The notes under the pieces: model-generated
The model's database searches: none
Told to the model about the DNA's origin: nothing
The model's input: only the letters and a program-made list of their open reading frames with translations
Shown here: in pieces, positions 49,958-59,564 of the stretch
Layout of the letters: the number at the start of each line of letters is the position of its first letter
Position numbering within the stretch: position 1 is the stretch's first letter
Position numbers and translations under genes: made by a program
NCBI RefSeq assembly: GCF_014168815.1
Contig: NZ_AP021972.1
Span: 5,096,025-5,160,024 of the forward strand
Length of the DNA stretch: 64,000 bases
Direction: 5' to 3'
Source: Klebsiella sp. WP3-W18-ESBL-02
GTDB taxonomy: Bacteria; Pseudomonadota; Gammaproteobacteria; Enterobacterales; Enterobacteriaceae

Positions 49958-50917
49958 ATGGCTGCAACTAAGCCTGCTTTTAACCCACCGGGTAAAAAGG
50001 GTGACATGATATTCAGCGCGCTGGTAAGACTGGCTGCGCTGATTGTGCTATTGATGTTGGGCGGGATTATCGTTTCTCTGATCATCTCCTCCTGGCCCAG
50101 TATGGAGAAGTTCGGCTTCGCCTTCCTGTGGACCAAAGAGTGGGATGCGCCTAACGACATTTACGGCGCGCTGGTGCCGATTTACGGTACGCTCGTGACC
50201 TCCTTTATCGCGCTGCTGATCGCCGTTCCGGTGAGTTTCGGTATCGCACTCTTCCTGACCGAACTGGCGCCAAACTGGCTCAAACGCCCGTTAGGTATCG
50301 CCATTGAGCTGCTGGCGGCCATCCCCAGTATCGTGTACGGCATGTGGGGCTTGTTTATCTTCGCGCCGCTGTTCGCGACCTACTTCCAGGAGCCGGTCGG
50401 CAATATTCTTTCTAACATCCCGTTTGTCGGCGCGCTGTTCTCCGGCCCGGCATTTGGTATCGGTATCCTGGCGGCCGGGGTTATCCTCGCCATCATGATC
50501 ATCCCGTATATCTCTGCCGTAATGCGTGATGTGTTCGAGCAAACCCCGGTGATGATGAAAGAGTCGGCCTACGGCATCGGCTGCACCACCTGGGAGGTTA
50601 TCTGGCGTATCGTTCTGCCGTTCACCAAAAACGGGGTGATAGGCGGCGTCATGCTCGGCCTGGGCCGCGCGCTGGGTGAAACGATGGCGGTGACCTTTAT
50701 CATCGGCAACACCTACCAGCTCGATAGCGCCTCGCTGTATATGCCTGGCAACAGCATTACCTCCGCGCTGGCGAACGAATTCGCCGAAGCGGAATCTGGC
50801 CTGCACGTGTCTGCGCTGATGGAACTGGGCCTGATCCTGTTTGCGATTACCTTTATCGTACTGGCCGCATCGAAGTTCATGATCATGCGCCTCGCGAAGA
50901 ATGAGGGGGCACGCTAA
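49958..50917 (+). CDS. pstC: Phosphate ABC transporter permease PstC
   Basis: 319 residues, six or more membrane helices. Conserved ABC-contact loop near residue 220 (ESAYGIGCTTWEVIWRIV). Stop overlaps the pstA start (TAATG), so the permeases are coupled. Confidence 0.98.
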   Translation: MAATKPAFNPPGKKGDMIFSALVRLAALIVLLMLGGIIVSLIISSWPSMEKFGFAFLWTKEWDAPNDIYGALVPIYGTLVTSFIALLIAVPVSFGIALFLTELAPNWLKRPLGIAIELLAAIPSIVYGMWGLFIFAPLFATYFQEPVGNILSNIPFVGALFSGPAFGIGILAAGVILAIMIIPYISAVMRDVFEQTPVMMKESAYGIGCTTWEVIWRIVLPFTKNGVIGGVMLGLGRALGETMAVTFIIGNTYQLDSASLYMPGNSITSALANEFAEAESGLHVSALMELGLILFAITFIVLAASKFMIMRLAKNEGAR

Positions 50918-51807
50918 TGGCTACGCTGGAAATGCAAAACACCGCTGCGCTGGCAGAGTCCCGTCGCAAAATGCAGGCCAGACGCCGCATGAAGAACCGC
51001 ATTGCGCTGACGCTCTCTATGGCCACCATGATCTTCGGCCTGTTCTGGCTGGTGTGGATCCTGATGGCGACCATCACCCGCGGGATCGATGGCATGTCGC
51101 TGGCGCTGTTTACCGAAATGACGCCGCCGCCAAACACCGCCGGCGGCGGTCTGGCTAACGCCCTCGCGGGCAGCGGCCTGCTGATTCTGTGGGCCACCGT
51201 GTTTGGTACCCCGCTGGGTATTATGGCGGGCATTTACCTGGCCGAGTACGGGCGTAAGTCCTGGCTTGCCGAGGTTATCCGCTTTATTAACGACATTCTG
51301 CTTTCCGCTCCGTCGATCGTTGTGGGCCTGTTTGTCTACACCATCGTCGTGGCGCAGATGCAGCACTTCTCCGGCTGGGCGGGCGTGATTGCGCTGGCGC
51401 TGTTACAGGTGCCGATCGTCATTCGTACCACCGAAAACATGCTGAAGCTGGTGCCGGATAGCCTGCGTGAGGCCGCGTATGCGCTGGGTACGCCGAAATG
51501 GAAGATGATCTCCGCCATTACGCTAAAAGCGTCTATCTCCGGGATCATGACCGGTATCCTGCTGGCGATTGCGCGCATTGCTGGTGAAACGGCACCGCTG
51601 CTGTTTACCGCGCTCTCGAACCAGTTCTGGAGCACCGACATGATGCAGCCCATCGCCAACCTGCCGGTCACCATTTTTAAATTTGCTATGAGCCCGTTTG
51701 CTGAGTGGCAGCAGCTGGCCTGGGCCGGGGTGCTGATTATCACGCTGTGCGTCCTGCTGCTGAACATTCTGGCGCGCGTCATTTTCGCGAAGAAGAAACA
51801 CGGTTAA
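50917..51807 (+). CDS. pstA: Phosphate ABC transporter permease PstA
   Basis: 296 residues, six membrane helices; EAA-like loop REAAYALGTPKWKMISAIT near 190. Forms the channel with PstC. Confidence 0.98.
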   Translation: MATLEMQNTAALAESRRKMQARRRMKNRIALTLSMATMIFGLFWLVWILMATITRGIDGMSLALFTEMTPPPNTAGGGLANALAGSGLLILWATVFGTPLGIMAGIYLAEYGRKSWLAEVIRFINDILLSAPSIVVGLFVYTIVVAQMQHFSGWAGVIALALLQVPIVIRTTENMLKLVPDSLREAAYALGTPKWKMISAITLKASISGIMTGILLAIARIAGETAPLLFTALSNQFWSTDMMQPIANLPVTIFKFAMSPFAEWQQLAWAGVLIITLCVLLLNILARVIFAKKKHG

Positions 51808-51814
51808 GTTTATT

Positions 51815-51896
51815 GCCTTGCCGGATGGCGGCGTAAACGCCTTATCCGGCCTACGAATGACATAGATGTAGGCCTGAAAGCTGCGCGCCATCAGGC
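51815..51896. repeat. REP/BIME element between pstA and pstB
   Basis: Inverted pair GCCGGATGGCGGCGTAAACGCC...GGCC and GTAGGCCTGAAAGCTGCGCGCCATCAGGC. It could modulate pstB-phoU relative to pstSCA by affecting mRNA 3' ends. Confidence 0.75.
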
Positions 51897-51916
51897 ATGA
51901 TGAGGAAGAGATTGAG

Positions 51917-52690
51917 ATGAGTATGGTTAACACGACTCCGGGTAAGATTTCAGTACGTGACCTGAACTTCTACTACGGCAAATTCCATGCCCTGAAGAAC
52001 ATCAACCTGGATATCGCCAAAAACCAGGTGACGGCGTTTATCGGACCGTCGGGCTGCGGCAAATCAACGCTGCTGCGTACCTTCAACAAAATGTTTGAGC
52101 TTTACCCGGAGCAGCGTGCGGAAGGTGAAATTCTGCTGGATGGTGACAACATTCTCACCAACACCCAGGATATCGCCCTGCTGCGCGCCAAGGTCGGCAT
52201 GGTTTTCCAGAAGCCGACGCCGTTCCCGATGTCTATCTACGACAACATTGCCTTCGGCGTACGCCTGTTTGAAAAGCTGTCGCGCACCGATATGGACGAG
52301 CGCGTGCAGTGGGCCTTGACCAAGGCCGCATTATGGAATGAAACCAAAGATAAACTGCACCAGAGCGGGTACTCTCTTTCCGGTGGTCAGCAGCAGCGTC
52401 TGTGCATCGCGCGCGGTATCGCCATTCGCCCGGAAGTGCTGTTGCTGGATGAGCCGTGTTCCGCGCTCGACCCGATCTCCACCGGGCGTATCGAGGAGCT
52501 TATCACCGAGCTGAAAGAGGATTACACCGTGGTGATCGTGACCCACAACATGCAGCAGGCTGCACGTTGCTCCGACCACACGGCATTTATGTATCTGGGC
52601 GAGTTGATTGAGTTCAGCAACACGGACGATCTGTTCACCAAGCCTGCGAAGAAACAAACTGAAGACTACATTACTGGCCGCTACGGTTGA
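51917..52690 (+). CDS. pstB: Phosphate ABC transporter ATPase PstB
   Basis: 257 residues. Walker A GPSGCGKST 43-51, signature LSGGQQQR from 154, Walker B LLLDEP 175-180. Powers Pi uptake and takes part in PhoR signalling. Confidence 0.98.
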   Translation: MSMVNTTPGKISVRDLNFYYGKFHALKNINLDIAKNQVTAFIGPSGCGKSTLLRTFNKMFELYPEQRAEGEILLDGDNILTNTQDIALLRAKVGMVFQKPTPFPMSIYDNIAFGVRLFEKLSRTDMDERVQWALTKAALWNETKDKLHQSGYSLSGGQQQRLCIARGIAIRPEVLLLDEPCSALDPISTGRIEELITELKEDYTVVIVTHNMQQAARCSDHTAFMYLGELIEFSNTDDLFTKPAKKQTEDYITGRYG

Positions 52691-52703
52691 TCGGGAGAGA
52701 ACT

Positions 52704-53429
52704 GTGGACAATTTAAATCTTAATAAACATATTTCCGGCCAGTTCAACGCAGAACTGGAAAGCATCCGCACCCAGGTCATGACCATGGGCGGCATGGTTG
52801 AGCAGCAGCTTTCTGATGCTATTACCGCGATGCACAACCAGGATAGCGAGCTGGCGAAGCGCGTTATCGACGGCGACAAGCACGTCAACATGATGGAAGT
52901 GGCGATTGATGAAGCCTGTGTGCGTATCATCGCTAAACGCCAGCCTACGGCGAGCGACCTGCGTCTGGTGATGGCGATTATCAAAACCATCGCCGAGCTG
53001 GAACGTATTGGCGATGTGGCGGACAAAATCTGTCGCACCGCGCTGGAGAAATTTTCCCAGCAACACCAGCCGCTGCTGGTCAGCCTGGAGTCGCTGGGCC
53101 GTCACACCGTGCAGATGCTGCACGATGTGCTGGATGCGTTCGCGCGTATGGATCTTGATGAAGCGGTACGTATCTACCGTGAAGACAAGAAAGTGGACCA
53201 GGAATATGAAGGCATTGTGCGTCAGCTGATGACCTACATGATGGAAGACTCACGGACGATCCCAAGCGTGCTGACCGCGCTGTTCTGCGCACGCTCCATC
53301 GAGCGTATCGGCGACCGCTGCCAGAATATCTGTGAATACATCTTCTACTTCGTGAAGGGGCAGGATTTCCGCCACGTGGGCGGCGATGAGCTGGACAAGC
53401 TGCTGGCGGGGAAAGATCCTAAGGAATAA
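52704..53429 (+). CDS. phoU: Phosphate signalling regulator PhoU
   Basis: 241 residues from GTG 52704 (MDNLNLNKHISGQF), with GGGAG upstream; a longer in-frame start lies inside pstB and is not credible. Two homologous three-helix bundles with E/DxxxD metal motifs (ELERIGDVADKI and SIERIGDRCQNI). Negative modulator of PhoR linked to Pst. Confidence 0.97.
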   Translation: MDNLNLNKHISGQFNAELESIRTQVMTMGGMVEQQLSDAITAMHNQDSELAKRVIDGDKHVNMMEVAIDEACVRIIAKRQPTASDLRLVMAIIKTIAELERIGDVADKICRTALEKFSQQHQPLLVSLESLGRHTVQMLHDVLDAFARMDLDEAVRIYREDKKVDQEYEGIVRQLMTYMMEDSRTIPSVLTALFCARSIERIGDRCQNICEYIFYFVKGQDFRHVGGDELDKLLAGKDPKE

Positions 53430-53458
53430 GCGGCCGCCGGGAGCACCCGGCGCCGCTG

Positions 53459-53541
53459 TTGTAGGCCGGATAAGGCGTTACGCCGCCATCCGGCATTCTG
53501 CGTAATGCTGCATGATGGCGCTTCGCTTATCAGGCCTACGG
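53459..53541. repeat. REP/BIME element after phoU
   Basis: GTAGGCCGGATAAGGCGTTACGCCGCCATCCGGC followed by an inverted GATGGCGCTTCGCTTATCAGGCCTAC unit. Confidence 0.8.
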
Positions 53542-53542
53542 T

Positions 53543-54208
53543 TTAACCGACAATATTCCACCCGCGCGCTTTCCACAGCGCAGGCAGTTCCGCGAGATCG
53601 GTAAACGTCGTCACCTTTGGATGGTTAATCGGTTTGTTGTGCGGGTCGGCGCAGAAGTAGAACACCTCCATGCCTGCATCAATGCCCGACTGGGCGCCAG
53701 CAGAGGAGTCATCTACCAGAATACAGTGCTCAACGTTGACGTTCATCGCCTTTGCCGCGTGGAACATCAGGGCCGGATCGGGCTTCCAGCGCTGGATATC
53801 GTAGCCGCTGAACAGCTTTTCCGGGAAATGATGCAACATGCCCAGCTTACCCAGCGAGTGCTGCATTTTACTGACCGGGCCGTTAGAGACCACACACATC
53901 GGTACGCTTACCGCATCCAACAGCGCGTTGGCGCCGGCAATCACCTCCAGCTCGGTGTCGAAGAGGCGTGCGACCTCGGCGCGATAAACCGGCTCCAGAT
54001 CCGCTTTCGCCAGGTTAACCCCGTGCTCTGCGTTGATGATATCGATGATCTCGTAGAGCTTTACGCCCTTAAAACGTTTAAAAATCTCTTCCAGATCGAG
54101 CGTGATGCCAAATGTTTTGAACATATGGACGTAGGCCCGTGAACAGATCACTTCGCTGTCGACCAGCGTACCGTCACAGTCGAAAAAAACCGCTTCAACT
54201 CCGGACAT
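53543..54208 (-). CDS. yieH: HAD-family 6-phosphogluconate phosphatase YieH
   Basis: 221 residues. HAD motif I FFDCDGTLVDSE (8-19), motif II VSNGP near 108, motif III K-x-DP (RWKPDP) near 142, motif IV VDDSSAG near 166. E. coli YieH acts on 6-phosphogluconate and some purine phosphates in vitro. Monocistronic, divergent from adeP. Confidence 0.95.
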   Translation of the reverse strand: MSGVEAVFFDCDGTLVDSEVICSRAYVHMFKTFGITLDLEEIFKRFKGVKLYEIIDIINAEHGVNLAKADLEPVYRAEVARLFDTELEVIAGANALLDAVSVPMCVVSNGPVSKMQHSLGKLGMLHHFPEKLFSGYDIQRWKPDPALMFHAAKAMNVNVEHCILVDDSSAGAQSGIDAGMEVFYFCADPHNKPINHPKVTTFTDLAELPALWKARGWNIVG

Positions 54209-54376
54209 GTCATTTCCTTTTTAACAAGTTTAACGTTTACCTGATGCTGAATTGAGAGACGCAATCGTTGCCGTATAAGCAAAACCAATGAAAAAAAATA
54301 TCTCACAACCGCGCCTATTGTCGCATTTTGGTATAGGATAGCGACGAATTTTCCTCCCTTTCTGCGGAAATAGATA

Positions 54377-55717
54377 ATGAGTCAACAACACACCACCCCG
54401 GCAACTTCCGGTCAGGGGATACTGGAGCGCGTGTTTAAACTGCGCGAGCATGGCACAACGGCACGCACCGAAGTGATCGCCGGTTTCACTACCTTCCTGA
54501 CGATGGTCTACATCGTTTTCGTAAACCCGCAAATTCTTGGCGTTGCCGGCATGGATACCAGCGCGGTGTTCGTGACCACCTGCCTGATTGCGGCGCTGGG
54601 CAGTATCCTGATGGGCGTATTTGCTAACCTGCCGGTCGCGCTGGCGCCAGCGATGGGCCTGAACGCCTTCTTCGCCTTCGTGGTGGTGCAGGCCATGGGG
54701 CTGCCTTGGCAAGTCGGTATGGGTGCTATCTTCTGGGGCGCCATTGGCCTGCTGCTGTTGACCATTTTCCGCGTCCGCTACTGGATGATTGCCAATATTC
54801 CGGTCAGCCTGCGCGTGGGGATCACCAGCGGTATCGGCCTGTTTATCGGCATGATGGGGCTGAAAAACGCCGGCGTCATCGTCGCAAACCCGGACACGCT
54901 GGTTTCCATCGGTAACCTGACCTCGCACGGCGTCCTGCTGGGCGTGCTGGGCTTCTTTATCATTGCGATTCTGGCGTCGCGCAATATCCACGCGGCGGTG
55001 CTGGTGTCTATCGTAGTCACCACTCTGCTGGGCTGGATGCTGGGCGATGTGCACTACAGCGGCATCGTCTCTGCGCCACCGAGCATCACCACCGTGGTGG
55101 GCCACGTTGATCTGGCCGGGTCGTTTAACCTGGGACTGGCGGGCGTCATCTTCTCCTTTATGCTGGTTAACCTGTTCGATTCCTCCGGTACCCTGATTGG
55201 CGTAACGGATAAAGCCGGGCTGGCCGATGCGAAAGGTAAGTTCCCGCGTATGAAGCAGGCGCTGTTCGTCGATAGCGTGTCCTCCGTTGCCGGTTCCTTT
55301 ATTGGTACTTCTTCCGTCACCGCGTACATTGAATCCTCCTCTGGCGTCTCCGTGGGCGGCCGCACAGGGCTGACGGCAGTGGTTGTGGGTATTCTGTTCC
55401 TGCTGGTTATTTTCCTGTCGCCGCTGGCAGGCATGGTACCGGGCTACGCTGCTGCGGGTGCGCTGATCTACGTTGGGGTGCTGATGACCTCCAGCCTGGC
55501 GCGCGTGAAGTGGGATGATCTGACCGAAGCCGTTCCGGCGTTTATTACCGCCGTGATGATGCCGTTCAGTTTCTCAATTACCGAAGGGATTGCACTGGGC
55601 TTTATCTCTTACTGCGTGATGAAAATCGGTACCGGTCGTTTCCGCGACCTCAGCCCGTGCGTGATTGTTGTCGCGCTGCTGTTTGTACTGAAGATTGTGT
55701 TTATTGACGCACACTGA
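54377..55717 (+). CDS. adeP: Adenine:H+ symporter AdeP (YieG)
   Basis: 446 residues, NCS2/AzgA family with about 12-14 membrane segments; conserved GLNAFFAF near 93 and FDSSGTLIGV near 270. High-affinity adenine uptake in E. coli. Followed by a strong terminator. Confidence 0.95.
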   Translation: MSQQHTTPATSGQGILERVFKLREHGTTARTEVIAGFTTFLTMVYIVFVNPQILGVAGMDTSAVFVTTCLIAALGSILMGVFANLPVALAPAMGLNAFFAFVVVQAMGLPWQVGMGAIFWGAIGLLLLTIFRVRYWMIANIPVSLRVGITSGIGLFIGMMGLKNAGVIVANPDTLVSIGNLTSHGVLLGVLGFFIIAILASRNIHAAVLVSIVVTTLLGWMLGDVHYSGIVSAPPSITTVVGHVDLAGSFNLGLAGVIFSFMLVNLFDSSGTLIGVTDKAGLADAKGKFPRMKQALFVDSVSSVAGSFIGTSSVTAYIESSSGVSVGGRTGLTAVVVGILFLLVIFLSPLAGMVPGYAAAGALIYVGVLMTSSLARVKWDDLTEAVPAFITAVMMPFSFSITEGIALGFISYCVMKIGTGRFRDLSPCVIVVALLFVLKIVFIDAH

Positions 55718-55724
55718 TGAAGTG

Positions 55725-55756
55725 AACCCTCACCCCATCGGGGTGAGGGTTTTTAA
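55725..55756. terminator. Terminator between adeP and chrR
   Basis: Perfect stem AACCCTCACCCC / GGGGTGAGGGTT with a short AT/TC loop and T-run; usable mainly on the plus strand. Confidence 0.92.
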
Positions 55757-55761
55757 AGAAC

Positions 55762-56328
55762 TTACGCTTTTACGCGCTGAATATACTCGCCAAACGCGGT
55801 CAACTGACCGGCCAGATGATCTAATGTACCTTGCTCGATCACTTCACCCAGCTGCGGGTCGACTTTGTTCTGAATCACGCCACCCATAAACTCCGGCTTG
55901 TTCATCACCATCGCATCCAGGAACACCAGAATCTGGCGCAGGTGATACTGACAGCGTGCGCCGCCGATAGCGCCCATCGAACTGGTCTGAATCAGTACCG
56001 GTTTACCGGACAGTGGCTGGTCCGGCATACGGGACAGCCAGTCGATAGCGTTCTTCAGCCCACCCGGGACGGAATAGTTGTATTCGGGCGTCACGATAAC
56101 GACGCCGTCGGCCTGACGAATTTGCTCAGCCAGCGCCTCAACGCTCTGTGGGAACCCTTCTTCTTGCTGGAGATCGGCATCGTACAGTGGGATATCGCCG
56201 ATGGACGGCAGTGCTTCAACGCTCATGCCCGCCGGGGCGATTTTCGGCAGGGTGCGTGCCACCATACCGTTAAATGAACCTTTGCGCAGGCTTCCCAATA
56301 ACGTAACTACTTTCAACGCTTCAGACAT
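55762..56328 (-). CDS. chrR: NAD(P)H-dependent FMN quinone/chromate reductase ChrR (YieF)
   Basis: 188-residue flavodoxin-fold reductase. FMN phosphate loop GSLRKGSFN (12-20) and flavin-binding TPEYNYSVPGGLKNAIDW near 80. Two-electron reduction of quinones protects from oxidative stress; chromate reduction is a side activity. 39 bases after yieE on the same strand. Confidence 0.95.
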   Translation of the reverse strand: MSEALKVVTLLGSLRKGSFNGMVARTLPKIAPAGMSVEALPSIGDIPLYDADLQQEEGFPQSVEALAEQIRQADGVVIVTPEYNYSVPGGLKNAIDWLSRMPDQPLSGKPVLIQTSSMGAIGGARCQYHLRQILVFLDAMVMNKPEFMGGVIQNKVDPQLGEVIEQGTLDHLAGQLTAFGEYIQRVKA

Positions 56329-56367
56329 GATTACTCCTTTGCATCATGAGGCTGTTTCCCAGCCGAA

Positions 56368-57117
56368 TCAGTTGAGTATAAGCGCTTTCTCTGCCGGAAG
56401 GCTCGTGAATCTCATCAACCGCGCGGCCGGTTCGTTGGCCCGCGCCTGAGCGTCGGGCAGGCTGCGCCAGCCGTACTTACCGTCAAACTCCCATACCTTC
56501 AATTTTTCAATCGAGGGTGAGGCAGACAGCGACCACACCAGAATATCTTCGGCATCGCATATCGCTTCGAGCTGCTCGGTATGCGCGGCGCGCAGGCGGC
56601 CGGAGCCGGGCAGCAGCTGGAGCATTTGTGGGGAGTCGCGGTGAACGTCGCCGGTCATTTTCAGCACGCTCTGGCGCAGCGTAATCAGCTGTGCGCGCGC
56701 TTCATGCGGGTCGTTCTGGTTGTTGATCCACAGATTTTCATTACTGGTAAAGCGGTAGTTTTCCATTATTGTGGCCTGCGGCGTGTTACGCAGCACGCGC
56801 AGCAGTTCCATATCCAGGCCGCAGCGGCCTTCGGTCGTTAGCGCTACGCCGACAATATTACCCGCATAGGAAATGGAAAAATCAGGCAGGTGGCTATCCT
56901 TAAAGTGCGGCTTGCCCTCATCAGGCGTGACAATTTCCGGTAATTCACTGATGCCATACAGCATAAACAGCAGCTCGGCTAACAGCGCGCGTGAAGCCAG
57001 GTAACGCGTGCGGCGGTGTGCCGGTAGCTGGCGTGCGATGTTATGGCTGGTGGATGATAGCCGAACCGACAGTAGATGCCCGTCCTTAAGGATCCCTCTT
57101 GCAAAGTGCGTCGCCAT
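56368..57117 (-). CDS. yieE: 4'-phosphopantetheinyl transferase-superfamily protein YieE
   Basis: 249 residues. The Mg-binding motif of Sfp-type transferases is present as GLDMELL (near residue 98), but the downstream W-x-x-KEA motif is replaced by LRQSVLKMTG, as in E. coli YieE. The target carrier protein is not known. No phosphopantetheine-dependent synthase is nearby. Upstream of chrR and probably co-transcribed with it. Confidence 0.88.
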   Translation of the reverse strand: MATHFARGILKDGHLLSVRLSSTSHNIARQLPAHRRTRYLASRALLAELLFMLYGISELPEIVTPDEGKPHFKDSHLPDFSISYAGNIVGVALTTEGRCGLDMELLRVLRNTPQATIMENYRFTSNENLWINNQNDPHEARAQLITLRQSVLKMTGDVHRDSPQMLQLLPGSGRLRAAHTEQLEAICDAEDILVWSLSASPSIEKLKVWEFDGKYGWRSLPDAQARANEPAARLMRFTSLPAEKALILN

Positions 57118-57274
57118 TTTTCGCTCCGTGATTAATGGACAGTGGTTTATAGGAGAGTAACATTTACGCTAGTTATGATCAGGTTTTACTGCCTAAAAAT
57201 GCGATTGAAAAGGGGTATTACGAGACTTTTACACTTTCCCCTAACTGAAATGGACTATTTTTACGAATAACTCA

Positions 57275-58234
57275 TCAGGAAACACCGAGATATAAGGTTT
57301 TAAGCGTTTCACGCAGCCAGATAATTTTCGGGTTGTGACTATTTCGTTTATGCCAGAGCAGGGTGAACGGCACCAGCAGCTTATCTTGCTGTGCGGCGTC
57401 GAATGGCAGGGGGCGAGCGACCAACGGCAGCTGGTGAAGTTGATTGTAATACTGACAGTAGCGCGGCGCGGTCGCCAGCATGGTGTGATCCGGCTGAGCG
57501 GCCATAAACAGCGACTGTTCGAACCCCGGCAGGCTGAGGGCAATATTGCGCTCGCGGCCCATCTCTTGCAGGACATCGTCCAGCGCCCAGGTGTCGCTTT
57601 GCTCCCAGCAAATACTGATGTGGGGATAGCGCAGAAACGTCTCCAGGTTCCACTCTTCCTGCAGCGCCGGATGATCCTCACGCAGCCACACCCACGGAAG
57701 ATCGGTGAATAGCACTTCGTAATCGATCGACAGCGGCAGCAGGCTTAGCAGCTCGCGGGATCGCGGATGGCTCTCGCGCCCGGTAAAACCGATGTCGACC
57801 TCACCGCGGATAATGGCATCCAGTGAATCGTAGTCCCAGTTGCGGACTTTGATCGTGGCCTGTGGATAACGTTGATAGATCTGTTGCGACAGGGCGTTGA
57901 ACAGGATCATGATCAGCGGCGATTCGGCCACCAGATCGAACTTCAGCCCACGCGGCGTTTCATGATGCGGCTTATCGAGCAGCTGGTTGGCCATCTGCAT
58001 CCACTCCGCCAGGCTTTGCTCCATGCTAAACATCAGCGGCGTCGGCGTCAGCCCCAGCGGTGTGTTCACAAACAACGGATCGTCAAACCAGGCGCGCAGC
58101 TTCGCCAGAGATTTACTCACCGCCGACGGCGTGACGTTCATCCGTTTGGCGGTTTTGGTAACGCTGCGCTCCTGCATCAGGAGCTGCAGGCAAAGCAGAA
58201 GGTTAAGATCGAGGCTGGTGAGCGGTTTCTTCAT
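57275..58234 (-). CDS. yidZ: LysR-family regulator YidZ
   Basis: 319 residues from ATG 58234 (MKKPLTSLDLNLLLCLQLL), family length; the in-frame ATG at 58261 would add nine residues. N-terminal wHTH (recognition NVTPSAVSKSLAKLR) and C-terminal substrate domain. E. coli YidZ is linked to anaerobic nitric oxide protection. The start lies 32 bases inside the end of mdtL, so the pair is translationally coupled. Confidence 0.93.
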   Translation of the reverse strand: MKKPLTSLDLNLLLCLQLLMQERSVTKTAKRMNVTPSAVSKSLAKLRAWFDDPLFVNTPLGLTPTPLMFSMEQSLAEWMQMANQLLDKPHHETPRGLKFDLVAESPLIMILFNALSQQIYQRYPQATIKVRNWDYDSLDAIIRGEVDIGFTGRESHPRSRELLSLLPLSIDYEVLFTDLPWVWLREDHPALQEEWNLETFLRYPHISICWEQSDTWALDDVLQEMGRERNIALSLPGFEQSLFMAAQPDHTMLATAPRYCQYYNQLHQLPLVARPLPFDAAQQDKLLVPFTLLWHKRNSHNPKIIWLRETLKTLYLGVS

Positions 58235-59384
58235 GTGCAGACGCGGACCGGTTAGGAGCAACTGAAATAATCAGCATGATGCTCACTATGCTACAGCCAA
58301 TCAGAATCCCGATCAGCATATTCAGCGCGTCGAAGCCAAGGATAGCCGCCAGCCAAATCCATAGCGATGAGCCACACACCTGCGCAATCCCCAGCGCCGA
58401 GCTGGCGACGCCCGCGCGCAGGGAGAACGGGCCTAGCGCCTGGCTCATCGCCACGCCAAATCCCACCGAGAAACCGGCACAGATTAAGGTCAGCCCGAAG
58501 AGGGTGAACGCGTGGGTTGTCGCGAGAATTAAGACGATACCCGCGGCCAGGAATAACGTCTGTGAAGTGAGCATCAGCGTACGGGGTTTAAACAGACTCA
58601 GGGCGAACGGGGTAGAGAAGGAGACCGCCATGCTGATGCCTGCGGTCATCGCCATGGTGGTGGCGTATTCGCCGCGGTCGAAGCCCATCACTTCCATCAG
58701 CAGCACCGGAGAGGTGTTTACGAAGGTGAGGATCACCGACACGCTGAGGGTGGTTATCGCCAGGCGACTCAGGAAAAAGCGATTTAGCAGCGATTCGGCA
58801 GCGTGATGCTGCTGCGTCGAGGCCGTCAGAGCCGCTGGACGCGATTCTCGCAGGATAAATACCGACAGCAGGCAAACGACCACGCCCATGCCGATCATCG
58901 TGTAGAACAGGCTCTGCCACGGGTATTTGAGCATAATCAGGTGCCCCATGACCGGCGCCAGTACCGGCACGATACAGGTAATCCCGTTGAGCAACGACAG
59001 CACTTTAGCCCGACGGCGGTCGTCAAGCGTATCGCGCAGAATCGCGAAAGCCACCACGTAGCAGCAGCCCGCACCGATGCCCTGAATAAAGCGGCCGACG
59101 AGAAACGGCGTGCCGCTTTCTGCCAGCGAACAGAGAGCGGAGGCTGCGATGTAAATCAACGCGCCGACAATCGCGACCGGCTTACGTCCTGATTGGTCGG
59201 CAACTTTACCGGCAAACAGCATGGCGGTGGCCATGCCGGCCAGATAGACCGAGAAGGCGATATGCAGCTGCGCTTCGCTGGCCTGTAAATCGGCCGCAAT
59301 GCGGGGCAACCCGACCAGATACATATCGATACCGGCGGGATAAAGCAAAACTAAGGCAAAACTGCACAGAAGAAAGCGTGTCAT
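58203..59384 (-). CDS. mdtL: MFS multidrug efflux protein MdtL
   Basis: 393 residues (E. coli 391), 12 membrane helices, DHA1 family. Motif A-like GKVADQSGRKPVAIVG near 60. E. coli MdtL exports chloramphenicol at low level. In E. coli tnaCAB lies on its far side; here mnmE follows directly. Confidence 0.94.
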   Translation of the reverse strand: MTRFLLCSFALVLLYPAGIDMYLVGLPRIAADLQASEAQLHIAFSVYLAGMATAMLFAGKVADQSGRKPVAIVGALIYIAASALCSLAESGTPFLVGRFIQGIGAGCCYVVAFAILRDTLDDRRRAKVLSLLNGITCIVPVLAPVMGHLIMLKYPWQSLFYTMIGMGVVVCLLSVFILRESRPAALTASTQQHHAAESLLNRFFLSRLAITTLSVSVILTFVNTSPVLLMEVMGFDRGEYATTMAMTAGISMAVSFSTPFALSLFKPRTLMLTSQTLFLAAGIVLILATTHAFTLFGLTLICAGFSVGFGVAMSQALGPFSLRAGVASSALGIAQVCGSSLWIWLAAILGFDALNMLIGILIGCSIVSIMLIISVAPNRSASAHEETAHQPRS

Positions 59385-59472
59385 AGCGACCTCACGGGAA
59401 ATGTGGCGCTAAGCATACGGGGAGAGCGGTGATGTCACGAGTTGCCATTTGGACAACAGTGATTTCCTGCTG

Positions 59473-59563
59473 GGAAATCACTTGTCGCCGGAGGGCGGCC
59501 TTGCCTTATCCGGCCAACGGGGCCTGTAGGCCCGGTAAGCTTTGCGCCACCGGGCAACACACC
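59473..59563. repeat. REP/BIME cluster between mdtL and mnmE
   Basis: Inverted units GTCGCCGGAGGGCGGCCTTGCC and GTAGGCCCGGTAAGCTTTGCGCCACCGGGC. It marks the place where tnaCAB sits in E. coli. Confidence 0.75.
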
Positions 59564-59564
59564 G

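Noticed and set aside
54230..55105. 291-codon minus-strand ORF opposite adeP
   Set aside because: His/Gln/Arg-rich low-complexity shadow of a membrane protein gene.
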